Below are positions 25,200-33,468 of a DNA stretch of 64,000 bases, in pieces. Origin of the DNA: Autumnicola psychrophila (lineage in GTDB: Bacteria; Bacteroidota; Bacteroidia; Flavobacteriales; Flavobacteriaceae); assembly GCF_031846645.1 (NCBI RefSeq), contig NZ_JAVRHN010000013.1, positions 1-64,000 on the forward strand. Reading direction: 5' to 3'. The position numbers were made by a program, and so were the translations under genes. Each line of letters opens with the position of its first letter. Position 1 is the first letter of the stretch. The notes beneath the pieces were generated by a model, which was not told the DNA's origin, made no database searches, and saw nothing but the letters and a program-made list of their open reading frames with translations.

Positions 25200-25242
25200 C
25201 TCATAATCAGGTGGTCCCTGGTTCGAGTCCAGGTGGGACCAC
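25200..25242 (+). repeat. attR: right 43-bp direct repeat
   Basis: Exact copy of 3993-4035: anticodon loop, variable loop, T arm and 3' acceptor strand of the tRNA only. It is not a second tRNA gene because the 5' half is missing. Chromosomal sequence resumes at 25243. Confidence 0.93.
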
Positions 25243-25256
25243 TTTTAACGCTTGTG

Positions 25257-25292
25257 AAGCCCTATAAACAGTATGTTTGTAGGGCTTTTTTT
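25257..25292 (+). terminator. Original terminator of the tRNA gene
   Basis: Stem AAGCCCTA / TAGGGCTT extended by TAAACA / TGTTTG, then seven Ts. It follows attR at the spacing expected for the tRNA terminator before integration. Confidence 0.75.
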
Positions 25293-25438
25293 ATTGCAGG
25301 GGATTAATGAGGGGACGACTAAATACTTATATTATTTATTCTTGTGTACTTGTTGTTACCCCATCGCTATTAGCGATAAATAGCTATACTAGAAAATTTT
25401 TAAATTCTCATTTTTGAACTTCTTGCTTTTAAACGCGG

Positions 25439-25471
25439 TTTAATCCCTATAATATTAAATTCTTATGTTTG
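25439..25471 (+). promoter_or_regulatory. Probable promoter of the reverse transcriptase gene
   Basis: TATGTTTG at 25464-25471 fits the -7 consensus exactly; the -33 partner is weak (TTTA at 25439). The leader would be under 20 bases, so any non-coding RNA partner of the RT would need its own promoter in 25293-25438, where I see only a small hairpin, ATCGCT/AGCGAT. Confidence 0.4.
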
Positions 25472-25495
25472 TTAATCATTAACTTCAACTAATCA

Positions 25496-27310
25496 ATGAT
25501 AACTGATCGTTTCCATCAATTAAGGAGAGAAGAATTAGCCCAAATTTTCACCAAGAACTACATTAGCAGTATATGGAGGAAAGTCGTGCGAGATCAATTA
25601 AGAAAGACTGATATTCTAGATATTTACGATTATTATGACTTTAATTATAATATTGATTCAAGAGCTCAATTATTGAGAACTGATATCTTGAATGGAATGT
25701 ATTCAAGTTCAAAACCTTTAATTTATAGAATTGAAAAAAAATTCGGAATCTGTAGACATTTAATTATTCCTCAACCGATAGATGCCTTAGTGCTCCAAAT
25801 TATAACTGAATGGATTAGCAAAGAAGTTCTTTCCAATCAACCTTCTAAAAATTCATTTTATTCTAGGGATAGGCATAACCTAAAAAAACCTTATCAGCTT
25901 AAAGAAGATAAAGATGATTATGGATTCGACTGGAAGAAGAATTGGAAGAAAATGCAAAAAAAAATATACAGTTTCAATGAGGAAAAAGAACTAATCATTG
26001 TTACTGATCTCTCTAATTATTATGACTCAATCTATATCCCCGAATTAAGAAAGATCATAACGGGATACATAGATAAGAAGGAATCTTTATTAGATATACT
26101 TTTTGGAATTCTTGAACGGAATTCTTGGCTTCCTGATTACTTACCCTACACTGGGCGAGGACTGCCCACCTCCAATTTAGAAGCAGTTCGATTATTGGCT
26201 CATTCTTTTCTTTTTGAATTTGATTCAATCCTGATGAAGAAAACGAACAACAACTTTATACGTTGGATGGATGATGTAACTATAGGAGTTGATACAAGAG
26301 AAGAGGCGGTTAATACCTTAAGTTCTGCTTCAGATGTTCTGAAAAGCAGGGGGCTTGCCCTTAACCTTAAAAAAACTAATATTTATAATTCCAAAGAAGC
26401 CGAATTTCATTTTCTGATTGAAGAAAATCGTTTTCTGGATAGTTTTGAAAATAGACAGGAATTAGGAAGTGGTTCAGAATTAAGTAGACGATTTAGAAAA
26501 CATCTGAAAAATAATGCTAGTGCTAAATATTTTGAAAAAGTAACAAAAAGATACATTACTGCATTTGGAAAACTTAACTCCAAACGTATTTTGAAAGATG
26601 TGCCTAAGCTATACAATGAGACCCCTGGGATAAGACCGAATTTATTATATTATCTTTCAATGTTAGGCTATAGCAAACGAACTTCACGAGTGGTTCTAGA
26701 AATTTTCGACGAATTAAAACTTCACGATGATATTTCTTTATTTAGTATATGTCATTTGATAACGGATTGGAATATCCCCTTAAATGAAGATGGCGATGAA
26801 TTTATTAAAAACGCAATAGCAAAAATCAAATATTTCAGCAAATCAAGGAAACAAATTTTCGATTTTTACTGCTTGTTGTGGGTCAAAACAAAATATGATC
26901 ATCCAGTAGAATTATTTAATTTCATTGAGGAATATAAAAATATATGGAAAACTCATCCTTTTTCTAGGAGACAGGTTACCTCTATAATGGCGAGATTATT
27001 TATGTTTAAGGAAGATAAAGTACAGAAGTTTTTAGAGAGCCAAATTTCTACTGCTGAACAACAAGTAGTGTCTATTGCTAATACGTTAATTGAGTTTAAA
27101 AACTCAACTGAGATTGAAAGAAAGGTTAGTATGTATCTTTTCCCTAAAAATAAATATAAAATATATCCATTAAATAAATTTCTAGTCCTTTGCTCCTTTT
27201 TAAATAGTTCAGTTTATCAAAATGATGATAACATAAAAGAGAAGATCAGACACCACATTGATGATCCCTATTATAAAAAATGGATTGAACTACAGTATAA
27301 TATCAAATAA
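25496..27310 (+). CDS. Defence-type reverse transcriptase (DRT/Abi-like)
   Basis: 604 residues. The RT palm occupies about 60-310: motif A VTDLSNYYDSI, motif B TGRGLPTSNLEAVRLLAHSF, motif C RWMDDVTIG (catalytic DD preceded by Trp-Met), motif D LNLKKTNIYNS. There is no maturase X domain, HNH domain or Cas1 fusion, and no retron-like msr/msd is evident, so it is not a group II intron or a clear retron. The C-terminal 290 residues look like helical repeats, as in AbiA/AbiP2-type and unknown-group defence RTs. It lies just outside attR, possibly an older insertion at the same tRNA. Exact DRT class cannot be assigned by eye. Very AT-rich. Confidence 0.8.
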   Translation: MITDRFHQLRREELAQIFTKNYISSIWRKVVRDQLRKTDILDIYDYYDFNYNIDSRAQLLRTDILNGMYSSSKPLIYRIEKKFGICRHLIIPQPIDALVLQIITEWISKEVLSNQPSKNSFYSRDRHNLKKPYQLKEDKDDYGFDWKKNWKKMQKKIYSFNEEKELIIVTDLSNYYDSIYIPELRKIITGYIDKKESLLDILFGILERNSWLPDYLPYTGRGLPTSNLEAVRLLAHSFLFEFDSILMKKTNNNFIRWMDDVTIGVDTREEAVNTLSSASDVLKSRGLALNLKKTNIYNSKEAEFHFLIEENRFLDSFENRQELGSGSELSRRFRKHLKNNASAKYFEKVTKRYITAFGKLNSKRILKDVPKLYNETPGIRPNLLYYLSMLGYSKRTSRVVLEIFDELKLHDDISLFSICHLITDWNIPLNEDGDEFIKNAIAKIKYFSKSRKQIFDFYCLLWVKTKYDHPVELFNFIEEYKNIWKTHPFSRRQVTSIMARLFMFKEDKVQKFLESQISTAEQQVVSIANTLIEFKNSTEIERKVSMYLFPKNKYKIYPLNKFLVLCSFLNSSVYQNDDNIKEKIRHHIDDPYYKKWIELQYNIK

Positions 27311-27545
27311 ACATCACCGTCTTAAAATTTTCCTTTTTTTCATCCAATCTTCTATAAAGGGGCAAGGTTTTTCTATTTAGATCAATCATTTTGATTTGTA
27401 GAAATGGCTGATCTATATGATCTTTGACTTCAAACTCTTTTAAAATAGCACTTAAACGCACGTAGTTGTCTGTAAACTCTGTGGTAGTGTAAAAGTCTGT
27501 GTAGAGTTCTGAAACGCGCTTAGAACAGTTCCAGGCCGGATATTA
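27303..27545 (-). pseudogene. C-terminal gene remnant overlapping the RT end
   Basis: An open minus-strand frame of about 80 codons, with no usable start, ends at TGA 27305-27303, inside the RT stop region. It translates to protein-like sequence with segments such as LYTDFYTTTEFTDNYVRL and IDQPFLQIKMIDLNRKTLPL. Composition and frame length suggest the tail of a gene truncated at its 5' side, perhaps by the event that brought in the RT. Family not recognised. Confidence 0.4.
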
Positions 27546-27587
27546 ACTTAGATCCTGCGAGGTATATGAGGCCCGGTTTTCTGAAGC

Positions 27588-28484
27588 TTATTCTTTTTCA
27601 GGTATTCGGCTAAATTCATAGATTCTCTTCTTACTTAGAATCGGATTTGCGCCTTCTTCCCCGGCTACTAAAGCGCCCACTGCACAGGCAAAATCTAATG
27701 TTCTTTGCAGGTCTTCTTCTTTAAGCAATCCGGCAATTAAACTGGCTAAGAACGAATCTCCCGCGCCCACTGTGTCTTTTACCTTCATTTTAAAACCACT
27801 GTTATAATAGCGTGTACCATTTTTTAGCAAAACCGCACCGTGACGTCCTTTGGTGACGCATATATCTTTTGTATTTGTCTTTTCTGAAAGAAACTGAAGG
27901 TTCTGTTCTAAGGAATTATAAGGGGAACCAAGCATTTCAGCAATTTCAAATAATTCATCATCATTAAATTTTATAAAATTTGCCTGCTCCATTAGTTTTA
28001 CCAAAGTTTCTTTTTCATAATATGGGGGGCGCAGGTTAATATCGAAGACCCGGTATTTTGCTTCGGGTAAAAGTTTAAAAAGTGCTTCCCGGCTTACTTT
28101 ATCGCGGCAAACCAAACTTCCGAAGATAAAAGCATCGGCCTCCTTTACAGAATTTTTTATTCCTTCTGATATCCTGATTTTATCCCAGGCTGCAGGATGT
28201 GCGATATCGTAGGTAGCTGAGCCACTTTCTGAAAGAGTGACGTTTACCACTCCTGTACAATATTCAGTGTCTTTGCTTATATTTTCAGTTTTAATATTTT
28301 TAGATTTTAGGTATGAAATCAGCTTTTCGCCTTTTTCGTCATCTCCAACTTTGCTAATCATTTCGGTTTTAATTCCTAACCCTGATAGTCTTGAAGCTAC
28401 ATTTAATGGAGCGCCACCTATTCTTTCTTCATTAGGAAAAATATCGTAAAGTATTTCACCAAAACAAACTGCTTTTAAATTCAT
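27588..28484 (-). CDS. PfkB-family fructokinase
   Basis: 298 residues. The PfkB signatures are ERIGGAPLNVASRLSGLG at the N-terminus and DTVGAGDSFLASLIAG (near 250) with the catalytic Asp. It phosphorylates a sugar, most likely fructose to fructose-6-phosphate, in the cytoplasm. Last gene of the minus-strand fructan operon (sensor, porter, GH32, SusC, SusD, kinase), which supports fructose as substrate. 98 bp separate it from SusD. Confidence 0.9.
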   Translation of the reverse strand: MNLKAVCFGEILYDIFPNEERIGGAPLNVASRLSGLGIKTEMISKVGDDEKGEKLISYLKSKNIKTENISKDTEYCTGVVNVTLSESGSATYDIAHPAAWDKIRISEGIKNSVKEADAFIFGSLVCRDKVSREALFKLLPEAKYRVFDINLRPPYYEKETLVKLMEQANFIKFNDDELFEIAEMLGSPYNSLEQNLQFLSEKTNTKDICVTKGRHGAVLLKNGTRYYNSGFKMKVKDTVGAGDSFLASLIAGLLKEEDLQRTLDFACAVGALVAGEEGANPILSKKRIYEFSRIPEKE

Positions 28485-28582
28485 AATACCAATATTTCAA
28501 AAGTTTAATAGAATAGTAGTAAACCTATAAAAAGAAAATTGGATTTCTTTTTACAGGTTTACAAATTCCTTACCTTAATAAA

Positions 28583-30298
28583 TTAATAGCCGGGGTTTTG
28601 TTGATATAACCCTCCTGTAAAATCAATTTCTCTTTGAGGAATAGGATAGTATTCGTCTCTCCCTGCTGTAAAAAATGCATTCGAAAGAAAATCTCTCTTT
28701 TCCTCTTCTTCTTCCAGATAGGCATTCAAAACTTCTTCAGCTATGCCCCATCTTACCAGATCAAAAAATCGCCAGCCCTCCATGGCAAATTCAAGACGTC
28801 TTTCGAACATTAAAGCCTTAAAAGCATACTCTTTGGATGGGAAAGATTCATAAATCCCTATATTATAATCGTTACTGGCACCGGCTTCCAGAGGAAGTGT
28901 GGTACTGGAGGCGGCCCTGAGTCGTACCTCATTTATTAAAAGACGGGCTTCCTCAAGTCTGTCCAATTGTATAAGCGCTTCTGCTTTAAATAACAGCACA
29001 TCTGCATACCTGATAAATTCATAATTTACTGAAGTTCCAATAAAAGGGCCTTCTTTTACCAGGCATGAACAATCGGGTGCCTGCTGCTCTTTCATATTAC
29101 CATAATAGCCGTATACACCCGGATCCCTTGCCCAACTTCTTTTGTACACCATATCTCCTTCTTCAATTACAGTGTTTCTGTATTTAAATGGTCTTCCAGG
29201 AAACCCCACTGTATGATCAAACCGCGGATCGATACTCCCAGAAAAGTCCAGGTCTGTCATGTCTGATTCATTGAAGGTGTCCAGTAAAGGCAGTCCGTTG
29301 GAATCGGTTTTAAAAGCATTGACCATGTTCTGACTTGCCTGATGAAACCCACAACAGCCATACAATGGATTTCCTGTTGGAGAATTTAATCCGGTAACAT
29401 AGCTTACTCTTCCCACCTCAGTTCCATCGTTTATAGAAAACTGCGCTGCCCATATTGATTCAGGCCCATTTTCGAATCCATCCAGGAAGTTATGCGCAAA
29501 GTCTGGCGCGAGGTCTCCAATAACTTCATCGGTATAAGTTATTACTTCTTCCAGGCGGGAGGCATTAATGTTTACTACTGCATGCTGTTCGTTTTGTTCA
29601 TAAGCCTGGTATAATCTAAGCTTTGCCATATATGCGGCCGCTGCACTTTTATCTGCCCTTCCAACTTCTTCCTGCGATTCAGGAAGGTTGTTTAAAGCAA
29701 AAATAAAATCCTCAGCAATTTTGTTCCATAGCTCATCATTTGGAAGATCATTTGAAACTTCCAATATTTCCTCATCACTTAATTCATCTGAAATGTAAGG
29801 AATGCTTTTAAAAAGCAGTTTTAGCATAAAGTGAGAATGTGCCCTTAAAAAACGGAGTTCAGCAATGCGTTCTGTCTTTTCTGAATAAGACTCCCCGGGA
29901 ATTTCTTTTATTACCTGCAAGGCAAAGTTAGCCCGTGAAATCGCTTTGTAATAGTTTGTCCAGGTTCTTGGTGCCATCCAGTCTCCATAATCTGGAGTGG
30001 TAAGATTATATTGCTCGTAACGGTCTACTACATCAACATCTCCACGGCCGCCACCACCTTTGTAGGCATCATCTGCGCGAACACTTCCGTATACCCATTG
30101 GTGGGTTATAGGCCCGATCATTTCATCGTTAGCAATGCCGGCATAAGCAGCAACTACAAGGGCTTCAGCATTTTCAGCAGTAGCCACATTTTCTGAAGAA
30201 AGTACTCCTTCAGGTTGATATTCCAGAAACTCATCACTACAGGCGGTAAAGGTGATTACCAAAGCTATAGCAGAGAATAATTTATTATATTTTTTCAT
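28583..30298 (-). CDS. SusD/RagB-like fructan-binding lipoprotein
   Basis: 571 residues. The signal peptide ends in a lipobox with Cys20 (TFTACSDE), giving a surface lipoprotein. TPR-like helices (RFLRAHSHFMLKLLF) and the C-terminal RagB part (KEYAFKALMFERRLEFAMEGWRFFDLVRWG, given in parts as FERRLEF and GWRFFDLVRWG) are typical. It forms the lid of the SusC channel and captures oligosaccharides. Its gene follows SusC after 10 bp. Fructan specificity is inferred from GH32 and kinase neighbours. Confidence 0.93.
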   Translation of the reverse strand: MKKYNKLFSAIALVITFTACSDEFLEYQPEGVLSSENVATAENAEALVVAAYAGIANDEMIGPITHQWVYGSVRADDAYKGGGGRGDVDVVDRYEQYNLTTPDYGDWMAPRTWTNYYKAISRANFALQVIKEIPGESYSEKTERIAELRFLRAHSHFMLKLLFKSIPYISDELSDEEILEVSNDLPNDELWNKIAEDFIFALNNLPESQEEVGRADKSAAAAYMAKLRLYQAYEQNEQHAVVNINASRLEEVITYTDEVIGDLAPDFAHNFLDGFENGPESIWAAQFSINDGTEVGRVSYVTGLNSPTGNPLYGCCGFHQASQNMVNAFKTDSNGLPLLDTFNESDMTDLDFSGSIDPRFDHTVGFPGRPFKYRNTVIEEGDMVYKRSWARDPGVYGYYGNMKEQQAPDCSCLVKEGPFIGTSVNYEFIRYADVLLFKAEALIQLDRLEEARLLINEVRLRAASSTTLPLEAGASNDYNIGIYESFPSKEYAFKALMFERRLEFAMEGWRFFDLVRWGIAEEVLNAYLEEEEEKRDFLSNAFFTAGRDEYYPIPQREIDFTGGLYQQNPGY

Positions 30299-30308
30299 AT
30301 TATATTTT

Positions 30309-33300
30309 TTAGAAGTTTACACTTAATCCAACAGAAAGGGTAGTAGGTACGGGAATTCTGTTCACATCGGTACGTTCAGGATCAGAACCAATATATCCAT
30401 CTGGAGTAAACCAAATGAGGTTTTCTCCCTGGGCATAAAAACGCATATTGCTCATTCCTCCCCATTTTGAGATAAGATCTTCTGGAAGAGAATATCCTAA
30501 TTGTATATTTCTTATTTTGAAATATGAATTGTTTCTATAAATGTAATCTGAAGTCTCTGTAAAATTATTTACAAGGGATAAAGACGGAACTGAAGTACTG
30601 GTGTTTTCCTGAGACCACGCACTTAACGTGCCGGGGCCTGCATTTTCTCTACCTTGAGCAAAGTTATTCCAGAAAATATAAGGATCTACACCTATTCTTC
30701 CTGTAACACCTGATCCAAAGATGGAAAAATCCAGGTTCTTATAACCCATATCTATTCTTACTCCATATTCCAAATCTGGAAGGGTAGTGCCTAACCAATC
30801 GCGGTCATCAGAATTTATGGTACCATCATTATTTATATCTACAATTTTAATTCCGCCCGGGCGGGCATTGCCTATCTGCACACCTCCTGAGGGATGATTA
30901 TCTACTTCTTCCTGACTTTGAAATAACCCGTCAGTACGATATCCAAAAATGGAAAACTGAGAATGTCCAATTATTGAATTTTGTGCCGTGCCAGCATAAG
31001 CAGTTCTAACTTCTTCAGGAAGATCAGTGATTTCATCTCTAAAAGCTCCAAAATTAGTAGAAACTGCAAAAGAAAGATCGTTTTCATATGTCTCCGAATA
31101 GGCAAGGGAAAGTTCCCAACCTTTTGTTGAAGTTGTAGCGCCATTTAAGAAGCGGTCTCTACCTTCTCCTATTACAGAGGCAATAGGAGGTTGAATAAGA
31201 ATCCCCTCTGTGTCCCGTGTGAAATAGTCAAAAGAACCTGCAATGTTATTGTTCAACAAGCCAAAATCGACTCCTATGTTTATTTCGTGGGTTTCTTCCC
31301 ATCTTAAACCTTCATTAGCAGCCTGAATGGATACGAACCCTGAAGGAAGATTTCCTGTGTTGTTGCCACCCAGGTCATAGGCCGTACCAACATTATAATA
31401 AATGTTAAAAAAGTCGGGAACGTAAATATTCTGGTTTGGTCCATACCTTGCTTCAAATAAGCCAAACCTCGCTACATCCCCAATTGCCTGGTTTCCAACC
31501 TCACCATAACCTGCCCTTATTTTTAGGTTGTTAAGAATTTGATTATTCTTTAAAAACTCCTCATTACTTATTCTCCAGCCAACAGTGGCCGCTGGAAAAG
31601 TTCCATATCGATTCTCCTGCCCGAATTTAGATGATCCATCCCTTCTCAATGTAAAAGAAGCAAGGTATCTGTCAGAAAAACCGTAGTTAATTTTTCCGAA
31701 CTGAGATAAGAGGCGACTACCGGTGGAAATGCCATTGGAAGTTCTTTGACCTGTGGCAGCAGAAAGAGTAAAATAATCCTCTGTCTCTACAGCAAAGCCA
31801 TCGGCTGAAGCTACAATGCTTTTAAAATCGTTTTTAATAGATTCGGTACCTAATAGAACTCCTATTCTATGATCGCCCACCTCAAGATTGTAGTTGAGGG
31901 TATTTGTGAAGATCATACTGGTAAATTTATTGGTATCAAAAATGAGACTATTATTAGTTCTTGTAATAAACCCATTCTGCACAGTGGGTTCAATATCTTT
32001 ACTTTTAAAATCATTGTAATCAAGACCCAGGCTACTTCTAAAAGTTAGGTTCTTTAACAAATCAATTTCAGCAAAGATGTTCCCAAAAATTGAGGTCCTG
32101 TTGGTATTGTCCCAGCGATTTATATACTGAATGTAAAGAGGGTTATTCCTATCTGAATATCCAGATCCCAGGGGCCCTGCAAAGGAGCCATCTGCAGTAT
32201 ATACAGGTATGGTTGGCGCCAGGGATATTCCCAGCCCAGGTGTTGGTGCACTTCCTAAATCATTAGAAGCCAGAGTTTCGCTGGAAGTCACAAATTGTGA
32301 ATTGACCCCGAAACGTACCTTGTCATTAAAAAGTTTAAAATTAGAATTTAATCTCGCTGTATATCTTTCGTAACCTGTATATTTTAATATACCTGTATTT
32401 TTTAAGTAACCTAAATTTAGTAAAGCAAAAGCTTTGTCTGATCCTCCCGAAACGGTAAGATCGTTATTGAAAACATATCCTGTTTCGTAAATTTCATCCT
32501 GCCAATCTGTATCACCTACAGGAACATTTTGATCTCCACCAACAAAAGGCTGAACCTCCAGACTGTTAAGAACAGGATTATCGAAATTTTCATTCCAGTT
32601 AAAATTATAAATTTCACCATAACCACTGTTAGGATCAGCATTATCATTAACAGAAGCTCTAAAAAGAACCCTGCCTCTATCCAGAGCGCTAAGCATTTCG
32701 TACCGTTGTGGTTTTTCTGATAGAAAAGAAACATTTGAGTTATAGGTGACACTAAGCTTCTGATCGTTTACAGAGTTTTTGGTACTAACGATAATAACCC
32801 CATTGGCAGCCCTGGCTCCGTAAAGAGAAGAAGCAGAGGCATCTTTAAGAACCTGAATTGTCTCTATTGTACTGGGATTAATACTGGCAAATACTTCCTG
32901 CCTAACAGTCGGTACTCCATCAATAACATATAAAGGATCGTTGTTTCCAAGGGTAGTAACCCCTCTAATAAGGATCCTGTTACTGGTTCCCGTAGGATCT
33001 CCGGATTTTTCAATAAATAAGCCGGAAACACGTCCCTGCATTGCCTGAATTGGACTTCCCGAACTCATGCTTTGTTCTTTAATAGGAGATACTTCCACCA
33101 CGCTCACTGCTCCGGTCAGGTCTACTTTTCGTTCTCTCGCGTAACCAGTAATTACTATTTCGCTTAATTGCTGTTGATCGGTTTTAAGTAATATTTCCAG
33201 AACATTTTGATTATTTACAGGAACATTCTGGGTTTGAAATCCTACATAACTAACAACAAGAGTGGCGTCTGGCCCTACATTTTCTAAGTCGAAATTTCCA

Positions 33301-33464
33301 TCAAAATCGGTAACGGTTCCTTTATCTGTATTTTCTACCATAATGGAAACTCCCGGTAAAGGCATTCCATCATCGGCAGAAGTAACCGTACCGCTCACTT
33401 CTATCCCCTGGGCCCAACCAAACAAGGGCAGGATAAAACATACTATAAGTGCTTTGTATTTCAT
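30309..33464 (-). CDS. SusC/RagA TonB-dependent transporter
   Basis: 1051-residue outer-membrane transporter. Signal peptide (FILPLFGWAQG), then a carboxypeptidase-regulatory-like domain (SGTVTSADDGMPLPGVSIMV), TonB box region (SEIVITGYA), plug with VLKDASASSLYGARAANGVI, and a long beta-barrel ending in Phe (VGLSVNF). It imports oligosaccharides with the SusD protein, using TonB energy. 4 bp after the GH32 gene, 10 bp before SusD. Presumed fructan substrate. Confidence 0.95.
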   Translation of the reverse strand: MKYKALIVCFILPLFGWAQGIEVSGTVTSADDGMPLPGVSIMVENTDKGTVTDFDGNFDLENVGPDATLVVSYVGFQTQNVPVNNQNVLEILLKTDQQQLSEIVITGYARERKVDLTGAVSVVEVSPIKEQSMSSGSPIQAMQGRVSGLFIEKSGDPTGTSNRILIRGVTTLGNNDPLYVIDGVPTVRQEVFASINPSTIETIQVLKDASASSLYGARAANGVIIVSTKNSVNDQKLSVTYNSNVSFLSEKPQRYEMLSALDRGRVLFRASVNDNADPNSGYGEIYNFNWNENFDNPVLNSLEVQPFVGGDQNVPVGDTDWQDEIYETGYVFNNDLTVSGGSDKAFALLNLGYLKNTGILKYTGYERYTARLNSNFKLFNDKVRFGVNSQFVTSSETLASNDLGSAPTPGLGISLAPTIPVYTADGSFAGPLGSGYSDRNNPLYIQYINRWDNTNRTSIFGNIFAEIDLLKNLTFRSSLGLDYNDFKSKDIEPTVQNGFITRTNNSLIFDTNKFTSMIFTNTLNYNLEVGDHRIGVLLGTESIKNDFKSIVASADGFAVETEDYFTLSAATGQRTSNGISTGSRLLSQFGKINYGFSDRYLASFTLRRDGSSKFGQENRYGTFPAATVGWRISNEEFLKNNQILNNLKIRAGYGEVGNQAIGDVARFGLFEARYGPNQNIYVPDFFNIYYNVGTAYDLGGNNTGNLPSGFVSIQAANEGLRWEETHEINIGVDFGLLNNNIAGSFDYFTRDTEGILIQPPIASVIGEGRDRFLNGATTSTKGWELSLAYSETYENDLSFAVSTNFGAFRDEITDLPEEVRTAYAGTAQNSIIGHSQFSIFGYRTDGLFQSQEEVDNHPSGGVQIGNARPGGIKIVDINNDGTINSDDRDWLGTTLPDLEYGVRIDMGYKNLDFSIFGSGVTGRIGVDPYIFWNNFAQGRENAGPGTLSAWSQENTSTSVPSLSLVNNFTETSDYIYRNNSYFKIRNIQLGYSLPEDLISKWGGMSNMRFYAQGENLIWFTPDGYIGSDPERTDVNRIPVPTTLSVGLSVNF

Positions 33465-33468
33465 ATAA

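Larger units (their letters stand above)
3993..25242. mobile_element. tRNA-integrated mobilizable defence island (IME)
   Basis: A 43-bp exact direct repeat of the tRNA 3' end bounds about 21.2 kb. A full tyrosine recombinase sits just inside the right end, transcribed inward. Inside are an Xis-like HTH protein, a primase-helicase, a Toprim primase, a MobC-like protein and a MobP-type relaxase, but no Tra/VirB4/VirD4 genes. It is therefore best called mobilizable, not self-conjugative. Cargo flanks the mobility core on both sides: an ATPase/STAS-like/membrane cassette on the left; a giant helicase-nuclease, a K+ channel, AbiE and Shedu on the right. Excision and transfer are inferred, not shown. 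Confidence 0.9.

Noticed and set aside
25200..25242. Apparent second tRNA at the right end
   Set aside because: Only the 3' half of the tRNA is present; it is the attR copy.
25243..25495. Retron msr/msd or DRT non-coding RNA before the RT
   Set aside because: Only a terminator and a six-pair hairpin are visible; no inverted a1/a2 repeats typical of retrons. Not excluded for DRT-type RNAs.
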